DNA of 64,000 nucleotides, taken from positions 7,032 through 71,031 of the forward strand of contig NZ_AYZI01000005.1 of the NCBI RefSeq assembly GCF_001436645.1, in the 5' to 3' direction. A model generated the notes under the pieces. It searched no databases and was not told where the DNA came from. It saw only the letters and a list, made by a program, of their open reading frames with translations. Source of the DNA: Fructilactobacillus florum DSM 22689 = JCM 16035. GTDB lineage: Bacteria > Bacillota > Bacilli > Lactobacillales > Lactobacillaceae. This document shows, one piece after another, positions 36,183 to 48,266 of the stretch. Every line of letters starts with the position of its first letter. The first letter of the stretch is position 1. A program made the translations under genes and the position numbers.

Positions 36183-37460
36183 GTGTTAACTACCATTATC
36201 AGTTTTATTATTGTGTTTGGAATTTTGGTCTTTGTCCATGAGTTTGGTCATTTTATCGTTGCAAAACGAGCTGGCTTAATGGTGCGAGAGTTTTCAATTG
36301 GAATGGGGCCAAAACTGTTCTTTTATCACTATCATCAAACAACTTATACGTTGCGCCTTCTTCCGATCGGTGGGTACGTCTTATTAGCTGGCAATGATGA
36401 CGATGAAGTTAATCAAATTAAGCCAGGGACAGATGTTCGGCTCCAACTAAATCAGGCGGGTATTGTAACTAAAATTGATTTGAGTCGCAATCAACAATTA
36501 CTACAGGGAATTCCATTTCAGGTTGCCAAGGCCGATTTAGTTAATACCCTTGAGATTAGTGGATATGAAAATGGAGCTGAAGAAATAAAAAAGCAGTATC
36601 AAGTTGACCATGATGCGTTAATAGTTCAACCAAACGGAATCGCACTGCAGATTGCTCCCGTTGATGTCCAATTTCAAAATGCTCCGGTTTGGAAAAAGCT
36701 ACTGGTTAACCTAGCTGGAATTGTTAATAATATTTTGTTGGCAATTGTTGCTTTTACAGTACTGGCTTTCTTGCAAGGTGGAGTTAGCAAAAATACCAAT
36801 CAAATCCAGATTAGTAATGTAAAGCCCGCCATTGCAAAACAGGCTGGTTTACAAAATGGGGATCGCATAACAACAGTTAATGGACAGAAAACAGCTAATT
36901 TTACTGATCTTAGCCAGGCAATTAGCAAATTACCTGGAAAACGAGCTAAATTAACTGTCAAACGTGGCCAACAAGAGAAAGATGTAGTAGTAAAATTAGG
37001 TTCCAAAAAAGTTCAAAAACAACGAGTTGGCTATTTAGGGATTACCGCTGCAGTCGACCATAGCTTACGAGCAAAATTTCTAGCTGGATTTTCACGAACC
37101 TGGATGACAGCCAAACAGCTTTTTGGGGCACTGTGGTATATGGTTAGCGGTCATTTTTCACTAAATGATCTGGGTGGTCCGGTGGCGATTTTTGCCACCA
37201 CCTCACAGGCAACTTCATATGGAATGGTTGGCGTTATTTCATTTTTAGCTTGGCTGTCAATTAACTTGGCGATCGTTAATCTGATTCCGATCCCCGCGCT
37301 TGATGGGGGCAAAATTCTTTTAAATGTCATTGAAATGTTACGTGGCAAGCCACTTTCAGAACGGTTTGAAACGTTGCTTACAATTGGGGGCTTCGTCTTT
37401 TTGATTGGGCTGATGCTCTTGGTAACGTGGAACGATATTATGCGGTATTTTATCCGTTAA
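36183..37460 (+). CDS. rseP: Site-2 intramembrane zinc metalloprotease RseP
   Basis: A 425-residue S2P-family protease. The zinc motif HEFGH is at 19-23 in the first helix, a PDZ domain is in the middle (GLQNGDRITTVNGQKT), and the distal LDGG motif lies in NLIPIPALDGGKI. It cleaves membrane-anchored signalling proteins and remnant signal peptides. The start is GTG at 36183, after GAGG. The length is normal for the Gram-positive type with a single PDZ domain. Confidence 0.95.
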   Translation: MLTTIISFIIVFGILVFVHEFGHFIVAKRAGLMVREFSIGMGPKLFFYHYHQTTYTLRLLPIGGYVLLAGNDDDEVNQIKPGTDVRLQLNQAGIVTKIDLSRNQQLLQGIPFQVAKADLVNTLEISGYENGAEEIKKQYQVDHDALIVQPNGIALQIAPVDVQFQNAPVWKKLLVNLAGIVNNILLAIVAFTVLAFLQGGVSKNTNQIQISNVKPAIAKQAGLQNGDRITTVNGQKTANFTDLSQAISKLPGKRAKLTVKRGQQEKDVVVKLGSKKVQKQRVGYLGITAAVDHSLRAKFLAGFSRTWMTAKQLFGALWYMVSGHFSLNDLGGPVAIFATTSQATSYGMVGVISFLAWLSINLAIVNLIPIPALDGGKILLNVIEMLRGKPLSERFETLLTIGGFVFLIGLMLLVTWNDIMRYFIR

Positions 37461-37479
37461 ATTAGAAGTGAGGAAAACT

Positions 37480-39237
37480 ATGCGACAATCAAAAATATTA
37501 ATTCCAACACAAAAGCAGGACCCAGCGGGAGCCGAAGCATTGAGTCATAAGTTGTTGTTGCGGGCAGGCTTTATTCGGCAAATCTCAGCGGGAAACTATG
37601 CGTACTTGCCACTAGCTTACCGGGTTTTAGCTCGAATTAAGACCATTATTAGAGAAGAGCTAGATCGCACGGATGCAACGGAAATGTTATTACCGACAAT
37701 GATTCCAGCTGAATTTTGGAAAAAATCTGGTAGATATGCTGCTTACGGGCCCGAACTCTTTCGATTAAAGAATCGCCATGATACCGATTTTATTTTGGGA
37801 CCAACGCATGAAGAAACAGTTACGGAACTGATTAAAGCAACAGTTAGTTCTTACAAAAAATTACCTTTAAATATTTATCAGATTCAATCTAAATATCGAG
37901 ATGAGGATCGTCCTCGATATGGGTTACTCCGCAGTCGAGAATTTATGATGCTTGATTCTTACTCTTTTGCTGCTTCAGATGAAGACTTGGATCAGACCTA
38001 TCGCGCTATGCGACAGGCTTTCACTAAAATTTTTGATCGAATCGGGTTAGACTATCAAAGCATTATTGGAGATAGCGGTAGCATGGGTGGCTCTGATTCA
38101 ATGGAGTTTTCTGCACCAGCTGCTGTTGGTGAAGATACAATTGTGTACTCTGACAATAGTGAATATGCCGCTAATCTTGAAATGGCGACAAACTTAGTAA
38201 TGAACAAAAAATCCCATGCTGAGCCCCAATCGCTTCAGGTGGTAGCAACTGCTAACTGTAAAAATGTAGCAGATGTTGCAGCGCTTTTAGAGGTTTCAAC
38301 TGACCAAATTATCAAAAGTCTTTTGTATGATGTTGATGGGCAACTGGTCTTGGTTTTATTACGTGGATCACAAACAGTAAATGAAAATAAGCTGCAAAAC
38401 TTTTTTAATGCCGATCGCCTTCAACTAGCAGATGCAATTGAAACAAAGGTGCAAGTGTTGCAAGATGGAACGCTTGCACTTCCCTCCAAAATGGTTGTCG
38501 TCGCTGATGAATACGTTCATGGGATGGTAAATGGTGTAATTGGGGCCCCAGCAATGGCAGTGATTGTTAACAGTCAGGGCGCTAAGTTGCCAAATGTAGA
38601 CCTGACAACGGATCCTATTGGTAAACACTACACTGGTTTTAATCCCAGTCGTGATTTTCCTGACTTACAATATGGCGATTTTCGCATGGTTAATGAGGGG
38701 GATATTTCTCCTGATGGAAGCGGAGTATTGCATTTTACCAAGGGAATTGAGGTTGGGCACATTTTTAAATTGGGTACTAGATATTCTACTAGTTTGGATG
38801 CTACGATCTTAGATGAAAATGGTCGTCAGCAGCCGGTTATTATGGGCTGTTATGGAATTGGCGTAAGCCGACTGCTATCAGCAGTTACTGAGCAACAAGC
38901 TGATGAAAACGGTCTAATTTGGCCACGGAGTATTGCTCCGTTTGATGTCCATGTGCTTCCAATTAACATTAAGGATGAGAAACAAAGAACTTTAGCTGAG
39001 CAAATTACCACTAATCTTGAAAATGATGGTTTGGAAGTACTTTTAGACGATCGGAAAGAACGCGCAGGAGTTAAATTTGCTGATGCAGATTTGATTGGAA
39101 TCCCAATTCGGATAACTCTCGGCAAAAAAGTTGCAGAAGATATTGTTGAGGTTAAGATTCGTAAAACTGGTGAAACCATTGAGACGCGAGTTGATGATTT
39201 GAAAAATACAATTGATATTTTAGCTAAAAACATTTAA
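37480..39237 (+). CDS. proS: Prolyl-tRNA synthetase
   Basis: A 585-residue class II synthetase of the bacterial type with the YbaK-like editing insert (about residues 235-400). Motif 2 is YRDEDRPRYGLLRSREFMM, FILGPTHEETVT precedes it, and motif 3 lies in YGIGVSRLLSA. GTGAGG precedes the ATG at 37480; an in-frame start four codons earlier is less well placed. It closes the uppS-cdsA-rseP-proS run before a terminator. Confidence 0.97.
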   Translation: MRQSKILIPTQKQDPAGAEALSHKLLLRAGFIRQISAGNYAYLPLAYRVLARIKTIIREELDRTDATEMLLPTMIPAEFWKKSGRYAAYGPELFRLKNRHDTDFILGPTHEETVTELIKATVSSYKKLPLNIYQIQSKYRDEDRPRYGLLRSREFMMLDSYSFAASDEDLDQTYRAMRQAFTKIFDRIGLDYQSIIGDSGSMGGSDSMEFSAPAAVGEDTIVYSDNSEYAANLEMATNLVMNKKSHAEPQSLQVVATANCKNVADVAALLEVSTDQIIKSLLYDVDGQLVLVLLRGSQTVNENKLQNFFNADRLQLADAIETKVQVLQDGTLALPSKMVVVADEYVHGMVNGVIGAPAMAVIVNSQGAKLPNVDLTTDPIGKHYTGFNPSRDFPDLQYGDFRMVNEGDISPDGSGVLHFTKGIEVGHIFKLGTRYSTSLDATILDENGRQQPVIMGCYGIGVSRLLSAVTEQQADENGLIWPRSIAPFDVHVLPINIKDEKQRTLAEQITTNLENDGLEVLLDDRKERAGVKFADADLIGIPIRITLGKKVAEDIVEVKIRKTGETIETRVDDLKNTIDILAKNI

Positions 39238-39243
39238 ATGGCT

Positions 39244-39267
39244 AAGCCAGTTTTTACTGGCTTTTTT
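39244..39267 (+). terminator. Terminator between proS and polC
   Basis: A 7-bp stem AAGCCAG (39244-39250) with CTGGCTT (39257-39263) and T6. The stem is short, so partial readthrough into polC is likely. Confidence 0.75.
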
Positions 39268-39290
39268 GCTTGCGAGGGAAGGAGAACGTT

Positions 39291-42200
39291 GTGCCTTTAG
39301 ATCAAACTGAGACATTTAATAAACTACTTGATCAGTTGCAAATTCCAACTGAACAACGGTCAGTTTTCCAAGGTGGGAAGATTGAAGGGGTTATCGTCCA
39401 CGAGAAATCGAAGTGTTGGGAATTTAATTTTTATTTCCCCGAAATTTTACCGTTTTCAGACTTTAACAATTTGGTTATGCAGTTAGAAACGGTTTTTACG
39501 CCGATTGCTCGAGTAGATTTTACTATCAAAACTACGCAATCCCAATTGGATGACCGTAAGCTCGGTGATTATTGGGATTGGGTGGTAACTCATGCTGACT
39601 TGCAGTCCAGCTTTGTTCAGGAGCTTTGTGATAAAAATGTCCCAAAATTAGATAACGATCACCGCGTAACTTTTTTAGCAGTCAATGAGATGGTTCAGCG
39701 TTTCTTAACTGAAAAGGGACTCGGTTCCATTGAACGTACCTATCAAAAAGTCGGTTTTCCTAAATTTAACATCCATACAATGGTTGATGACAGTGCCTCT
39801 CAAAAACAACTGGAGAATTTACAGACGCAAAAAAAGGCACGAGATGAGAAACTTGCTGCGCAAGCCCAGCAGGCAATGAATCAAACTACGGTTCAAAAAG
39901 AGGCCCACCAGCGGGGAAAAACAGCAGTAATTGGCAGAAAAATTGCTGACGGAAGTGAAACGACGCAGCTAGAACAAATTACTGATGAAGAACGGTCAGT
40001 AATAATTAATGGGTACGTTTTTGATCGTGAAGTCCGAAAGCTACGTTCTGGTCGTAAGCTACTCATCCTAAAGTTAACCGATTATTCATCGTCAATAACG
40101 GTTAAGAAATTTTCAAAGGATGACGAGGAAGCCCTTCAGTTTGATCAGCTACAAGTGGGGGACTGGTTGAAAATTCGAGGAACAATTCAAGAGGATAACT
40201 ATGCACATGAGCTTGTTATGAATGCTTATGATATTAACCCAGTTGTTCATGAAAATCGTCAAGACCAAGCCGAACCCGCACAAAAACGGGTGGAGCTTCA
40301 TCTGCACTCGAATATGAGTCAGATGGATGCGACCAATTCGATTACTGATTTTGTTAAGCAGGCGCATACCTGGGGACAACCAGCGCTTGCGATCACTGAC
40401 CATGATAATGTTCAGGCATTTCCCGATGCTTTTCGTGCTGCAGAAAAATATCAAGTAAAGATGTTATACGGAATGGAAGCAAATGTAGTTGATGATGGTG
40501 AACCGATTGCTTACAATGATGCGCACCGATCATTAAGGGATGCAACTTATGTAATTTTTGACACTGAAACAACGGGATTATCGGCTGTTTATGATCGGGT
40601 AATTGAATTATCAGCAGTTAAGATGCAAGGAAATCAGGTCATTGAAAAATTCGAAGAATTTATTGATCCCAAGTTTCATTTGTCAGAACAGACAACCAAT
40701 TTGACATCGATCACCGATGAAATGGTGGCAGGTTCTAAAAGTGAGGCTGAGGTTTTTCGGCTTTTTCGGGAGTTTTGTGGTGACGCTATTATCGTTGGTC
40801 ACAACGTTACGTTTGACATTGGATTTATGGATACTGGTTATCGTCGGCATGACATGGAAGAAATCAAAAATCCAATCATTGATACGCTCACACTCTCCCG
40901 CTTTTTATATCCTGATTTTAAAAGTTATCGATTAAATACACTAGCTAAAAAATTTGATGTAGCCTTGGAACATCATCACCGTGCGATTTATGATGCTGAA
41001 ACGACGGGAAAATTAAATTATTTATTTTTAAAAGATGCTGAATCCGAATATCATATTGAGTTTCATGATCAATTAAATGAACATATGACAGAAAATGATG
41101 CTTATAAGCACGCTCGCCCCTTTCACGCCATTTTATTAGCGCAGACGCAAGCTGGATTAAAAAATCTGTTTAAGTTAGTTTCGCTTGCTCACATCAAATA
41201 TTTTTACCGAGTTCCTAGAATCCCACGGAGTGTTTTAACAGAATATCGTGATGGAATTTTAGTGGGTTCTGCTTGCTCAAGTAATGAAGTTTTCACCGCC
41301 ATGATGCAAAAAGGGGAAGCAGCAGCGTTAGCCAAAGCTGATTTTTATGATTATTTAGAGATTCAACCACCAGCTGCTTATCAACCATTACTTGATCAAA
41401 AATTGATAAGTGATCGGGGAAAGTTACAAGAAATCTTAAAGAAAATGGTTTCGGTCGCCCATAAAGTCCAAGTTCCAATTGTGGCAACGGGAGATGCGCA
41501 TTATTTAGAACCACATGATGCCATTTATCGTAAGATTTTAATTAATTCTCAGGGTGGAGCTAATCCACTAAATCGAACGGAATTACCAGATCTCCATTTT
41601 CGGACAACGGATGAAATGTTACATGATTTTAGCTTTTTGGGAGAAGCAACTGCTAAACAGTTGGTTGTTACTAATCCTCAAAGCATTGTTGATCGAGTTG
41701 ATGAAATCCACCCTTTGAAGGACAAACTATACACTCCCAAGATGGAGGGGGCGGAAACAGAAATCAAGGAGCGGAGCCTTGATCGTGCACACCAATTGTA
41801 TGGTGATCATCTCCCTGAGATTGTCCAGCAACGACTTGATCGGGAACTTAAAAGTATTATCGGTAATGGATTTTCCGTGATTTACTTAATTTCTCAACGT
41901 TTGGTAGCTAAGAGTAATAAGGATGGTTACTTAGTTGGATCTCGAGGTTCGGTTGGGTCAAGTCTTGTTGCCACAATGACCGGGATTACGGAAGTTAACC
42001 CGCTTCCCCCGCACTATCGTTGTCCGCAGTGTCATTACTCAAAGTTTTTTACAAAGGGTGAATATAGTTCTGGATTTGATTTACCAGCTGCCCAGTGTCC
42101 GGAGTGTAAAACAACCATGATTGGTGATGGTCATAATATTCCCTTTGAAACCTTTTTAGGTTTTAAAGGGAATAAAGTCCCTGATATTGATTTGAATTTT

Positions 42201-43607
42201 TCCGGTGATTATCAGGCAATTGCCCATAACTATACGAAGGTACTCTTCGGTGAAAATAATGTTTTCCGAGCAGGAACGATTGGAACGGTTGCTGATAAAA
42301 CCGCCTATGGGTATGTGAAGGCTTATGAACGAGATACCGGGAAAAACTTTCGCAATGCTGAGATTGATCGGTTAGCAAAGGGAGCTACTGGAGTTAAACG
42401 AACTACTGGTCAACATCCAGCTGGGATCATTGTTGTTCCTGATTATATGGATATCTATGATTTCACTCCTATTCAATATCCAGCTGAAGACCAGCATGCT
42501 GCGTGGAAAACAACTCATTTTGATTTTCATTCAATTCATGATAATATCCTGAAGCTTGATATTTTAGGGCATGATGATCCGACCATGATTCGGATGCTTC
42601 AAGACTTATCTGGGATTGACCCCTATTCGATTCCTATGAATGATTCAGGAGTTATGTCATTGTTTAGTAGTCCTAAAATTCTCGGTGTTACGAGTGAAGC
42701 CATTTCCTCAAAAACCGGAACTTTAGGGATCCCAGAGTTTGGGACGCGCTTTGTTCGAGGGATGTTAGAAGCCACCCATCCACAGAACTTTTCCGATTTA
42801 CTACAAATTTCTGGACTCTCGCATGGAACTGATGTTTGGTTAGGAAATGCTGAAGAATTAATTAAGGAAGGCATTGCTACCATTTCAGATGTGATTGGTT
42901 GCCGTGATAACATCATGACTGATTTGATTAATTGGGGAGTCGATACGGAAACTTCCTTTCAAGTTATGGAACAGGTGCGGCATGGTCGTGGAATCGATGA
43001 TGAGAAGCAAGCGGTACTGAAACAAGCGAAGGTTCCAGACTGGTATATTGATTCGTGTCTTAAGATCAAATATATGTTTCCTAGAGCACATGCTACGGCG
43101 TATGTATTAATGGCGCTGCGAGTGGCTTATTTTAAAGTCTATTTCCCATTAGTATATTATGCAGCTTATTTTTCAGTTCGTGCTGATGATTTTGATGTGG
43201 TTGCAATGGCTCGTGGAACTAACGCTGTTCAGGATTTAATCCAACAGATTGAAGCTAAAGGATCAGAGGCCTCAACTAAGGAAAAAAACTTGTTGACGGT
43301 CATGCAGTTAGCTAATGAAATGTTAGCTCGTGGGTATCAATTTGAAATGGTTGATTTGGAGCGTTCAGATGCGGCGCAGTGGCTGATGGATGGTGACCGC
43401 TTGTTGGCTCCATTTAGTGCTATTCCTGGATTAGGGCTAAACGTTGCAAAACAGATCGTGGCAGCTCGTGCCGATAAACCGTTTATTTCTAAAGAAGACC
43501 TAGCTAAGCGAGGTGGGGTATCTAAGACCATCATTGAGTTTATGCGGCAACATCAGGTTTTGAACGACTTGCCCGATGAAAATCAACTTAGTCTCTTTGA
43601 TCTATAG
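39291..43607 (+). CDS. polC: DNA polymerase III alpha subunit, PolC type
   Basis: A 1438-residue replicative polymerase of low-GC Gram-positives. In order: N-terminal and OB domains; a PHP domain ([14 protein letters not shown], about 336) split by the 3'-5' exonuclease (FDTETTG, about 422, with [12 protein letters not shown]); a zinc-binding module with CPQC and CPEC pairs (about 908-945); and the catalytic palm with [11 protein letters not shown] (about 963-973). It ends in the beta-clamp motif QLSLFDL. The start is GTG at 39291 with GGAAGGAG upstream. It directly follows proS, as in related genomes. Confidence 0.97.
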   Translation: MPLDQTETFNKLLDQLQIPTEQRSVFQGGKIEGVIVHEKSKCWEFNFYFPEILPFSDFNNLVMQLETVFTPIARVDFTIKTTQSQLDDRKLGDYWDWVVTHADLQSSFVQELCDKNVPKLDNDHRVTFLAVNEMVQRFLTEKGLGSIERTYQKVGFPKFNIHTMVDDSASQKQLENLQTQKKARDEKLAAQAQQAMNQTTVQKEAHQRGKTAVIGRKIADGSETTQLEQITDEERSVIINGYVFDREVRKLRSGRKLLILKLTDYSSSITVKKFSKDDEEALQFDQLQVGDWLKIRGTIQEDNYAHELVMNAYDINPVVHENRQDQAEPAQKRVELHLHSNMSQMDATNSITDFVKQAHTWGQPALAITDHDNVQAFPDAFRAAEKYQVKMLYGMEANVVDDGEPIAYNDAHRSLRDATYVIFDTETTGLSAVYDRVIELSAVKMQGNQVIEKFEEFIDPKFHLSEQTTNLTSITDEMVAGSKSEAEVFRLFREFCGDAIIVGHNVTFDIGFMDTGYRRHDMEEIKNPIIDTLTLSRFLYPDFKSYRLNTLAKKFDVALEHHHRAIYDAETTGKLNYLFLKDAESEYHIEFHDQLNEHMTENDAYKHARPFHAILLAQTQAGLKNLFKLVSLAHIKYFYRVPRIPRSVLTEYRDGILVGSACSSNEVFTAMMQKGEAAALAKADFYDYLEIQPPAAYQPLLDQKLISDRGKLQEILKKMVSVAHKVQVPIVATGDAHYLEPHDAIYRKILINSQGGANPLNRTELPDLHFRTTDEMLHDFSFLGEATAKQLVVTNPQSIVDRVDEIHPLKDKLYTPKMEGAETEIKERSLDRAHQLYGDHLPEIVQQRLDRELKSIIGNGFSVIYLISQRLVAKSNKDGYLVGSRGSVGSSLVATMTGITEVNPLPPHYRCPQCHYSKFFTKGEYSSGFDLPAAQCPECKTTMIGDGHNIPFETFLGFKGNKVPDIDLNFSGDYQAIAHNYTKVLFGENNVFRAGTIGTVADKTAYGYVKAYERDTGKNFRNAEIDRLAKGATGVKRTTGQHPAGIIVVPDYMDIYDFTPIQYPAEDQHAAWKTTHFDFHSIHDNILKLDILGHDDPTMIRMLQDLSGIDPYSIPMNDSGVMSLFSSPKILGVTSEAISSKTGTLGIPEFGTRFVRGMLEATHPQNFSDLLQISGLSHGTDVWLGNAEELIKEGIATISDVIGCRDNIMTDLINWGVDTETSFQVMEQVRHGRGIDDEKQAVLKQAKVPDWYIDSCLKIKYMFPRAHATAYVLMALRVAYFKVYFPLVYYAAYFSVRADDFDVVAMARGTNAVQDLIQQIEAKGSEASTKEKNLLTVMQLANEMLARGYQFEMVDLERSDAAQWLMDGDRLLAPFSAIPGLGLNVAKQIVAARADKPFISKEDLAKRGGVSKTIIEFMRQHQVLNDLPDENQLSLFDL

Positions 43608-43610
43608 TGA

Positions 43611-43639
43611 TTGTCATGACATGCAATTCGTGATACTAT
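43611..43639 (+). promoter_or_regulatory. Promoter of the rimP-nusA-infB operon
   Basis: TTGTCA (43611-43616) and TACTAT (43634-43639) with an ideal 17-base spacer, just after polC. A 10-bp palindrome TGTCATGACA (43612-43621) overlaps the -35 box. Confidence 0.7.
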
Positions 43640-43653
43640 TAGAGTACGATTAA

Positions 43654-43692
43654 TCAACTCTCTTGGAGTGAGCAGCGATGCTCACTCTTTTT
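43654..43692 (+). terminator. Leader attenuator of the nusA operon
   Basis: GAGTGAGCA (43666-43674) pairs with TGCTCACTC (43679-43687), followed by T5: a complete terminator inside the leader, before rimP. The upstream ACTC (43657-43660) can instead pair with GAGT (43666-43669), which would open the terminator. Attenuation, perhaps sensed by NusA itself, is inferred. Confidence 0.7.
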
Positions 43693-43718
43693 ATTGAAAG
43701 CATTTTGGAGGAAAATAG

Positions 43719-44219
43719 TTGAGTGAAGCAAACGAAATTATTAAGCAAGTTGCGGCAGTGGTGACGCCCATCCTGCAGGCTCATCAGTTTTATTTAGATC
43801 GGATTGAATTTGTTAAAGAAGCTGGAAACTGGTATCTAAGAGTTTTTATCGATAAGGATGAGGGGATTACTCTTGATGACTGTGTGTTAGTCAGCGATCA
43901 ACTGGGGACTCGTTTGGACGAACTAGTACCAGATCCGTTTGTGGATCCCTATTTTTTGGAGGTTTCGTCCCCAGGGGCAGAACGCCCGTTATTAAACGAA
44001 ACGGATTATCAGCATGCCCTCCATCGATTTATCCACGTTAGTTTGTACCAAAAATTGGAGCAGCAGAAGGAGTTTGAAGGAACGCTAATGGAGCTTGACG
44101 CAGACGAGCTTACTTTGTCGGTTAAGCAAAAAGGAGTTAGGCAAACGGTGGTAATTCCACGTCAACTGGTTGCCAAAGCTCGTCTAGCAATTGACTTTAG
44201 TCAGGAGGAATCACGATGA
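43719..44219 (+). CDS. rimP: Ribosome maturation factor RimP
   Basis: A 166-residue protein needed for 30S subunit maturation. The family blocks LDRIEFVKEAGNWYLRVFIDKDEGI and DPYFLEVSSPGAERPL are present. The start is TTG at 43719, after TTGGAGG. It is first in the nusA operon, overlaps nusA by four bases and lies behind a leader terminator. Confidence 0.95.
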   Translation: MSEANEIIKQVAAVVTPILQAHQFYLDRIEFVKEAGNWYLRVFIDKDEGITLDDCVLVSDQLGTRLDELVPDPFVDPYFLEVSSPGAERPLLNETDYQHALHRFIHVSLYQKLEQQKEFEGTLMELDADELTLSVKQKGVRQTVVIPRQLVAKARLAIDFSQEESR

Positions 44220-45286
44220 GTAAAGAATTAGTAAGTGCCCTTGATGATCTCGAACGAGAAAAAGGGATCAAAAAGGATGTGGTGATTGAAGCCCTAGAAG
44301 CAGCACTGGTTTCAGCTTATAAACGCAATTATGATCAAGCTCAAAATGTATCGGTAGTTTTTGATGAAGCCAAGGGAAACATGAATGTTTATGCAGTGAA
44401 AAAAGTGGTCTCTGATGTTAGTGATCCACGACTCGAGGTTAGTTTGGACGATGCGTTGAAAATTAATCGTGGCTATGAACTTGGAGATGAGATCAAATTC
44501 CAAGTCACGCCCAAAAATTTTGGGCGCATTGCTGCGCAGACCGCCAAACAGGTCATTATGCAAAGGGTGCGAGAAGCCGAACGGGCAACTGTTTATAATA
44601 AATACAGCAAATATCAAGATGAATTGGTAACTGCTGAAGTTGAACGGCAAGACAATCGGTTTGTATACTTGACCTTAGATGGGGTGGAAGCCGTCATGGC
44701 AGCTAAAGATCAAATGCCAAATGAACATTATCGTCCCCAAGATAAGCTTAAAGTTTATGTAACCAACGTCGATGATGCAGCTAAGGGTCCTCAAGTTTTT
44801 GTTAGCCGCACGGCCCCAGGGATGTTAAAGCGATTATTTGAACAAGAAGTTCCAGAAGTTTATGATGGGACGGTGGAGATTGTCTCAGTTGCACGAGAAG
44901 CAGGCGATCGTTCTAAAGTAGCGGTTCGGTCTAACCAGCCAAATATTGATCCAGTTGGAACGACTGTCGGTCCGCGCGGACAACGGGTGCAAGACATTTT
45001 GAATGAATTAGATGGAGAAAACATTGATATTGTTCAGTGGAATGATGACCCAGCTGAATTCATTGCAAACGCACTCAATCCCGCCGATGTTATTGATGTA
45101 ATTTTCAAAGACGGTCAGGACAAAGCTTGCACAATTGTAGTGCCAGACGACCAGCTATCATTAGCTATTGGTAAACGTGGGCAAAATGCCCGATTAGCTG
45201 CTCGATTGACTGGATACCGGATTGATATCAAATCGGAATCTGAAATGAATGATTCTGAAGAGGAAGCACCGGAAGCAACAGAATAG
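44216..45286 (+). CDS. nusA: Transcription termination/antitermination factor NusA
   Basis: A 356-residue protein with the N-terminal RNA-polymerase-binding domain, then S1 ([21 protein letters not shown], about 140) and KH1 ([18 protein letters not shown] with GPRGQR). KH2 follows ([20 protein letters not shown]). It lacks the C-terminal acidic repeats of proteobacterial NusA, as normal for Gram-positives. Its ATGA overlap with rimP indicates coupled translation. Confidence 0.96.
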   Translation: MSKELVSALDDLEREKGIKKDVVIEALEAALVSAYKRNYDQAQNVSVVFDEAKGNMNVYAVKKVVSDVSDPRLEVSLDDALKINRGYELGDEIKFQVTPKNFGRIAAQTAKQVIMQRVREAERATVYNKYSKYQDELVTAEVERQDNRFVYLTLDGVEAVMAAKDQMPNEHYRPQDKLKVYVTNVDDAAKGPQVFVSRTAPGMLKRLFEQEVPEVYDGTVEIVSVAREAGDRSKVAVRSNQPNIDPVGTTVGPRGQRVQDILNELDGENIDIVQWNDDPAEFIANALNPADVIDVIFKDGQDKACTIVVPDDQLSLAIGKRGQNARLAARLTGYRIDIKSESEMNDSEEEAPEATE

Positions 45287-45305
45287 GTAAAGGGGGTCGA
45301 CTGAT

Positions 45306-45608
45306 ATGAAAAAAAGAAAGATTCCCATGCGAAAAGATGTGCTTTCGCAGGAAATGTTTCCCAAACGACAGTTAATTCGAATTGTGCGTGATCAGCAGCA
45401 CCAAGTGACTCTCGACCCTACGGGGAAAAAATCAGGACGCGGGGCCTATGTTCGCATTGATGTAGCTGCGGTAAAAGAAGCTTATCAACAGCGCACTCTC
45501 GATCAGGTTTTTGAGATCCCACTTTCTGATCAGTTTTATGAGGAATTAATTGCTTACGTCGATCATTTGCAAGCACGTCAGGAATTAATTAAAAATGAAA
45601 AACTATGA
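45306..45608 (+). CDS. rnpM: YlxR/RnpM RNA-binding protein
   Basis: A 100-residue protein with the family core [19 protein letters not shown] followed by [10 protein letters not shown]. Homologues bind RNase P RNA and modulate its activity. The N-terminal cysteine common in the family (RKCV) is an aspartate here (RKDV), and other lactic-acid-bacterial members also lack that cysteine. AAAGGGGG lies before the ATG. Its 3' end overlaps ylxQ by 14 bases. Confidence 0.92.
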   Translation: MKKRKIPMRKDVLSQEMFPKRQLIRIVRDQQHQVTLDPTGKKSGRGAYVRIDVAAVKEAYQQRTLDQVFEIPLSDQFYEELIAYVDHLQARQELIKNEKL

Positions 45609-45900
45609 TAAAGTAGTAAATTTATTGGGAATTGCTCGTCGAGCTGGTAAAATAATCTCAGGTGAAGAAATTGTGTTAGCGGGAATTAAAAACGGTTCAG
45701 TGGCATTTTTGTTTTTAGCCAGTGATGCTGGTCTTGCTACCGCAAAAAAAATCCAAAATAAGTGTCAGTATTATCAGATTCCTAGCTGTACAGCGTTGTC
45801 AAAAGCAGCTTTAAGTACGGCGATAGGACAACAACGAACGATTGTAGCAGTTACAGATCAAGGGTTTGCGAGGAAAATAAATGAACTGATTAAAGAATAA
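45595..45900 (+). CDS. ylxQ: L7Ae-family ribosomal protein YlxQ
   Basis: A 101-residue L7Ae/L30e-fold protein ([37 protein letters not shown]). It is a kink-turn RNA-binding protein whose role on the ribosome is not settled. It starts within the end of rnpM and lies 14 bases before infB, in the standard nusA-operon order. Confidence 0.93.
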   Translation: MKNYDKVVNLLGIARRAGKIISGEEIVLAGIKNGSVAFLFLASDAGLATAKKIQNKCQYYQIPSCTALSKAALSTAIGQQRTIVAVTDQGFARKINELIKE

Positions 45901-45914
45901 AGGAGCGTGATTCC

Positions 45915-48248
45915 ATGGCGAAAAAACGAATCTACGAATTAGCAAAAGAGCTTAAATTACCAAGCAAAAGGGTTTTAGATGCAGCTCAGGCACGTGAAAT
46001 TGATGTAAAAAATCATATGGCAACCTTGGATGGTTCACAGGAGAAAACAGTGCGAGCATACTTACAACCACGCAAGGCAACTAATAATAAGCCAAAACCG
46101 GCTGCTAAACGAGCTACCACTCGTTCGCAAACGGACCAAGCAACGGCTTCTAAACCAGTGCGGTCAGCAAAAGCAAAGCCACAGGGAAAGACGGCTACTA
46201 CTCAACATCAGCAGCCACATTCAACTACACAAAAACCAACAACTGGAAAGAATCACAGTTCCCAGGGACAGCATCAAACTAAGACCAAAACTACCGGCAA
46301 CGGAACTGGCAAGTTTGGTGGAAGTCTAAAGCGAAGTAGTAATCCGAATGGAACTGCAAACAGTAACAAAAAGAAGCGTCGAAACCGGAAAAATCGGACT
46401 AATCGCTTTAATAGCATGTATTCTAAAAACCAGCGAATTCGTCAGAATCATAAGAAAAAGGCGCCAACAGTTCGAAAAAATCGGCCGTTACCAGAAGTGT
46501 TAGTTTATCAAGACGGAATGAATGCACAAGATTTGGGTAAGATTTTGCATCGTGAACCAGCAGAAATTATCAAAAAGTTATTCATGCTTGGGATGATGGT
46601 TAATCAGAACCAATCATTAGATAAAGATGCGATCGAAGTTTTAGCTGACGACTACGGGATTAAGTCCCAAGAGAAAGAAACGGTCAATGTTTCTGATATT
46701 GATAAGTTTTTTGAAGAAGAGGAACAAAACAAAGACTATCAGGCTCCACGTCCACCAGTAGTTACAATTATGGGGCACGTTGACCATGGGAAGACGACGT
46801 TATTAGATTACTTGCGCGACTCTCATATTACGGCTGGGGAAGCAGGGGGGATTACGCAGGCAATTGGTGCGTACCAGTTACATCATGATGGTAAAATTAT
46901 TACCTTCTTAGACACGCCTGGACACGCTGCCTTCACAGAAATGCGAGCTCGTGGTGCTAACGTGACTGATATTACCGTTTTAGTGGTTGCTGCCGATGAT
47001 GGAGTGATGCCACAAACCGTTGAAGCAATCGATCATGCTAAGGCAGCCCAAACACCAATTATTGTTGCCGTTAATAAAATCGATAAGGCCGGTGCTAACC
47101 CTAACCATGTCAAAGAACAATTGATGAATTATGGCTTAGTGCCAGAAGATTATGGTGGCGATACGATTTTTGTTGATATTTCCGCTAAGAATGGAACGAA
47201 TGTTGACGAATTGCTCAACATGATTCTTTTACAGTCCGATGTGATGGAATTACAGGCTAATCCTAAACAAAATGGAGCTGGTTCAGTGATTGAGGCTCGA
47301 CTTGATCGGGGAAAAGGTCCAGTTGCCACTTTGTTGGTTCAGCAGGGAACTTTACACACGGGTGATCCAATTGTGGTTGGCGATACTTTTGGTCGGGTTC
47401 GAACAATGGCAAATGAACTTGGTCAGGATATTACGACCGCTACTCCCGCCACTCCAGTAGAAATTACAGGTTTGAATGGGGTTCCAGAAGCCGGTGATCG
47501 GTTTGTAGTCTTTAACGATGAAAAAACGGCGCGAACTGCTGGAGAAGAACGGGCTAAAGAAGCTCAGTTGGAAGAGCGAAAACAAAATAATCGAGTCACG
47601 CTTGATAATCTGTTTGATTCCATGAAACAAGAGGATTTAAAACAAGTAAATGTGATTATTAAAGCTGATGTACAGGGATCTGTTGAAGCACTCGCTGATA
47701 GTCTTCGTAAAATCGATGTTTCTGGAGTTAATGTGAATGTCATTCATGCTTCGGTAGGAGCCGTCAATGAAAGTGATGTTGCGCTTGCCAAGGCTAGTAA
47801 TGCAATTATCATCGGCTTTAATGTGCGTCCTACGCCTCAAGCAAAGAGCCAAGGAGAACTTGATAATGTTGACATTCGCTTATACCAGGTGATTTACAAT
47901 GCCATTGATGATGTGACGGCCGCAATGAAAGGTAAACTTGATCCAACCTATGTTGAAGAAGTTACTGGGAATATTGAGGTACGTCAGCTTTATAAGGCTT
48001 CTTCTGTGGGTACGATTGCTGGTGGCATGGTTAGCGATGGTTTTGTTGCCAACGATAGCAAAGTTCATCTTATTCGAAATGGAGTCGTTAAGTATGATGG
48101 TGAACTTGGGAGCTTGAAACGGTTTAAAGACGATGTTAAGGAAGTTAAGCAGGGCCATGAATGTGGTTTAACCATTGAAAATTACAATGACATTAAAGTT
48201 GGCGATGTGATTGAAGCTTATCGAATGAAAGAAGTTGCACCGCAATAA
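45915..48248 (+). CDS. infB: Translation initiation factor IF-2
   Basis: A 777-residue GTPase that delivers initiator tRNA to the 30S subunit. The N-terminal IF2N domain ([15 protein letters not shown]) is followed by a low-complexity Lys/Thr/Gln/Asn linker (about 40-175). A second IF2N lies near 200, and the G domain follows with [10 protein letters not shown] near 288, DTPGHAAF and NKIDKAG. C-terminal domains follow. AAAGGAGCG precedes the ATG. The length is modest for the family because the linker is short. Confidence 0.97.
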   Translation: MAKKRIYELAKELKLPSKRVLDAAQAREIDVKNHMATLDGSQEKTVRAYLQPRKATNNKPKPAAKRATTRSQTDQATASKPVRSAKAKPQGKTATTQHQQPHSTTQKPTTGKNHSSQGQHQTKTKTTGNGTGKFGGSLKRSSNPNGTANSNKKKRRNRKNRTNRFNSMYSKNQRIRQNHKKKAPTVRKNRPLPEVLVYQDGMNAQDLGKILHREPAEIIKKLFMLGMMVNQNQSLDKDAIEVLADDYGIKSQEKETVNVSDIDKFFEEEEQNKDYQAPRPPVVTIMGHVDHGKTTLLDYLRDSHITAGEAGGITQAIGAYQLHHDGKIITFLDTPGHAAFTEMRARGANVTDITVLVVAADDGVMPQTVEAIDHAKAAQTPIIVAVNKIDKAGANPNHVKEQLMNYGLVPEDYGGDTIFVDISAKNGTNVDELLNMILLQSDVMELQANPKQNGAGSVIEARLDRGKGPVATLLVQQGTLHTGDPIVVGDTFGRVRTMANELGQDITTATPATPVEITGLNGVPEAGDRFVVFNDEKTARTAGEERAKEAQLEERKQNNRVTLDNLFDSMKQEDLKQVNVIIKADVQGSVEALADSLRKIDVSGVNVNVIHASVGAVNESDVALAKASNAIIIGFNVRPTPQAKSQGELDNVDIRLYQVIYNAIDDVTAAMKGKLDPTYVEEVTGNIEVRQLYKASSVGTIAGGMVSDGFVANDSKVHLIRNGVVKYDGELGSLKRFKDDVKEVKQGHECGLTIENYNDIKVGDVIEAYRMKEVAPQ

Positions 48249-48266
48249 TTTTAAGAGGTGAGAAAC

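Noticed and set aside
38850-39233. A 127-codon minus-strand frame within proS
   Set aside because: It lies opposite the conserved C-terminal domain of ProRS and has no independent start signals.
46030-46400. Tandem-repeat or CRISPR-like signal in the infB linker
   Set aside because: It is low-complexity Lys/Thr/Gln/Asn codons in the normal IF-2 linker; there are no fixed repeat units or spacers.
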